DNA from: Chitinophagaceae bacterium
Lineage (GTDB): Bacteria > Bacteroidota > Bacteroidia > Chitinophagales > Chitinophagaceae
Assembly: GCA_003136915.1 (NCBI GenBank)
Contig: PLEB01000339.1
Location: 1 to 7,334, forward strand
Reading direction: 5' to 3'
Length of the DNA: 7,334 nucleotides
Position 1 is the stretch's first letter. Every line of letters begins with the position of its first letter. Below are positions 6,112-7,334 of this stretch, piece after piece. Position numbers and translations under genes: made by a program. The notes under the pieces were generated by a model. The model did not search any database and was not told where the DNA came from. It saw nothing but the letters and a program-made list of their open reading frames with translations.

Positions 6112-7245
6112 ATGACAACAATGACTCCCCCAAAACAACGATTTCTTGCCCTGGATGTTTTCCGGGGAATGACCATTTGCTTCATGATCATTGTAAATAC
6201 TTCCGGAAGTCAGTTCACTTATTCGCCACTAGAACATGCGCGATGGAACGGCTTCACACCGACCGACCTCGTATTTCCTTCCTTTCTCTTCGCAGTAGGC
6301 AATGCCATGAGTTTTGTAATGAGCCGCTGGGATGCGCTCAGGCAAAGCCAGGTGCTGGCTAAAATTTTTAAACGGACGCTGATCATTTTCCTGTGCGGTT
6401 TCTTATTATATTGGTTTCCGTTTTTTGAATATAACGACGCCCATCATCTCGTGCTCTCTCCTTTTTCGCATACCCGAATCATGGGCGTCCTGCAAAGGAT
6501 CGCATTGGCCTATTGTTTAGCCTCCCTGCTTATCTATTATTTCAAACCTGGTACAGTGATCGCTGTTTCCATATCCATTCTTCTATTGTATTGGGCTTTC
6601 TTACTCATTGGCGGAGACGCTCCTGATCCCTATTCAATGACGGGTAACCTGGGTTATAAAATTGATGTATGGCTGATGGGGAAAGATCATATGTATCACG
6701 GCGAACACCTTGCCTTCGAGCCGGAAGGCTGGTTAAGTACCCTGCCTGCAGTTGTCAACGTAACTTTTGGATACATGGTAGGAAAATTCCTGCAGGAGAA
6801 AGGAAAGACATTCGAGGGACTTGCTAAATTATTATTGTTGGGTTTTGCATTTATCGTGATCGCTTATTTCTGGGACCTGAGTTTCCCGATCAACAAGAAA
6901 CTATGGACCAGCTCCTTCGTTATTTATACCGTCGGCCTGGATTGTGTTATCATATCTGCTATTATCTATGTGGTGGATTTCCTGGGAAAAACGCGATGGA
7001 CAAAATTCTTTACTGTCTTCGGCAAAAATCCTTTGTTTATTTACCTCGTATCTGAAGTAGGCTCTTCCGTGCTTAATTTGATACAACCTCAACCTGACCA
7101 GGACCTGGTTTCGTGGTTATACAACAATATCTACCGCCATGCCGGCCTCTACTTCGGATCCCTGTTATTTGCCATTTCCTGGATGCTTTTCTGCTGGCTG
7201 GTCGGATTTTATTTGGATAAGAAGAAAATTTACGTCAGGGTCTGA
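6112..7245 (+). CDS. HGSNAT/NagX-like membrane acyltransferase (DUF5009-type)
   Basis: A 377-residue polytopic protein with about ten hydrophobic segments. It resembles heparan-alpha-glucosaminide N-acetyltransferase and bacterial NagX, enzymes that pass acetyl groups from acetyl-CoA across the membrane to a glucosamine-type amino sugar. Signatures are RFLALDVFRGMTICFMIIVN (10-29), EHARWNGFTPTDLVFPSFLFAVG (41-63), RIMGVLQRIALAYC (122-135), EPEGWLSTLPAV (203-214) and GKNPLFIYLVSE (304-315). His42 in EHARWNG corresponds by motif to the active-site histidine of human HGSNAT, and Asn29 to the conserved asparagine before it. ATG 6112 is the first start after an in-frame stop at 6094; ATG 6121 would shorten the protein by three residues. 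The bacterial substrate is unknown and may be an amino sugar from cell-wall, chitin or glycan breakdown. The stop codon is followed directly by heptad inverted repeat 2. Confidence 0.88.
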   Translation: MTTMTPPKQRFLALDVFRGMTICFMIIVNTSGSQFTYSPLEHARWNGFTPTDLVFPSFLFAVGNAMSFVMSRWDALRQSQVLAKIFKRTLIIFLCGFLLYWFPFFEYNDAHHLVLSPFSHTRIMGVLQRIALAYCLASLLIYYFKPGTVIAVSISILLLYWAFLLIGGDAPDPYSMTGNLGYKIDVWLMGKDHMYHGEHLAFEPEGWLSTLPAVVNVTFGYMVGKFLQEKGKTFEGLAKLLLLGFAFIVIAYFWDLSFPINKKLWTSSFVIYTVGLDCVIISAIIYVVDFLGKTRWTKFFTVFGKNPLFIYLVSEVGSSVLNLIQPQPDQDLVSWLYNNIYRHAGLYFGSLLFAISWMLFCWLVGFYLDKKKIYVRV

Positions 7246-7334
7246 AGGGTGGATGGTATATGGTGTATGGTTTATGGACTTTTATTTCGAATTCTCACCT
7301 GAGATCCATACACCATACACCATATACCATCCAC
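7246..7334. repeat. Heptad inverted repeat 2, reaching the window edge
   Basis: The left arm (7249-7278) and right arm (7305-7334) are reverse complements at 29 of 30 positions, around a 26-base spacer. The left side is five 7-base units (7246-7280) starting at the base after the acyltransferase stop codon. The three central units are ATGGT followed by AT, GT or TT, and the last is ATGGACT. The register, unit count and inner GGAC match inverted repeat 1, but the variable bases of the heptad differ. The window ends exactly at the end of the arm, so tandem copies beyond it cannot be excluded. Confidence 0.85.

Noticed and set aside
6054..6362. Plus-strand frame starting MEKWLKFPNLAFFLTCC, resembling a lipoprotein signal
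   Set aside because: Most of it runs out of frame through the conserved acyltransferase coding region, and its later part is low-quality Arg/His/Cys-rich translation typical of a shadow frame.

Overview
The window looks like chromosomal DNA from a member of the Bacteroidota, possibly of the Chitinophagales/Sphingobacteriales side. Four things point there: the character of the proteins (a YciO-like Sua5 protein, an RNase HII with EAGCDEAGRGC, a COX15-type heme A synthase, an HGSNAT/NagX-like membrane acyltransferase), start codons without clear Shine-Dalgarno sequences, TAnnTTTG motifs (the Bacteroidota sigma-A -7 consensus) near divergent gene starts, and intergenic repeats built from ATGGTNN heptads. 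The taxon is an inference; no rRNA or other marker gene is present.

Layout, left to right. (1) A YciO/Sua5/YrdC-family gene on + (72-683) converges on, and overlaps by 61 bp, an RNase HII gene on - (623-1261, possibly to 1306). (2) A short divergent intergenic region carries a TATTTTTG box on each strand, one facing rnhB and one facing ctaA. (3) ctaA (heme A synthase, + 1361-2431) is followed after 86 bp by a large polytopic membrane protein with a C-terminal patatin-like phospholipase domain (+ 2518-4743). (4) The patatin gene converges on a diacylglycerol-kinase/YegS-type lipid kinase gene (- 4960-5862). The gap between them is filled by a long inverted repeat made of heptads, plus a 39-bp tandem array derived from one of its arms. 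(5) A 249-bp divergent gap with no convincing gene leads to an HGSNAT/NagX-like acyltransferase gene (+ 6112-7245). A second heptad inverted repeat follows its stop codon directly and runs to the window edge.

The genes are mostly housekeeping: tRNA modification or a related YciO role, RNA primer/ribonucleotide removal, heme A for cytochrome oxidase, and lipid turnover or modification. They do not form one operon, since strand changes separate most of them; only ctaA and the patatin gene could be co-transcribed. The patatin-like protein and the lipid kinase both act on lipids, but they are convergent and nothing in the sequence ties them together functionally.

The most interesting signal is non-coding. 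Two inverted repeats (arms matching 30/31 and 29/30) each begin at the base after a stop codon, each have five heptads in the left arm in the same register, and share the inner GGAC boundary and a related right-hand spacer (19 of 25 positions). Their heptad sequences differ (ATGGTTG versus ATGGT followed by AT/GT/TT), yet each element stays complementary to itself. This suggests a repeat family whose two arms are kept matched by selection on a hairpin or by arm-to-arm copying.
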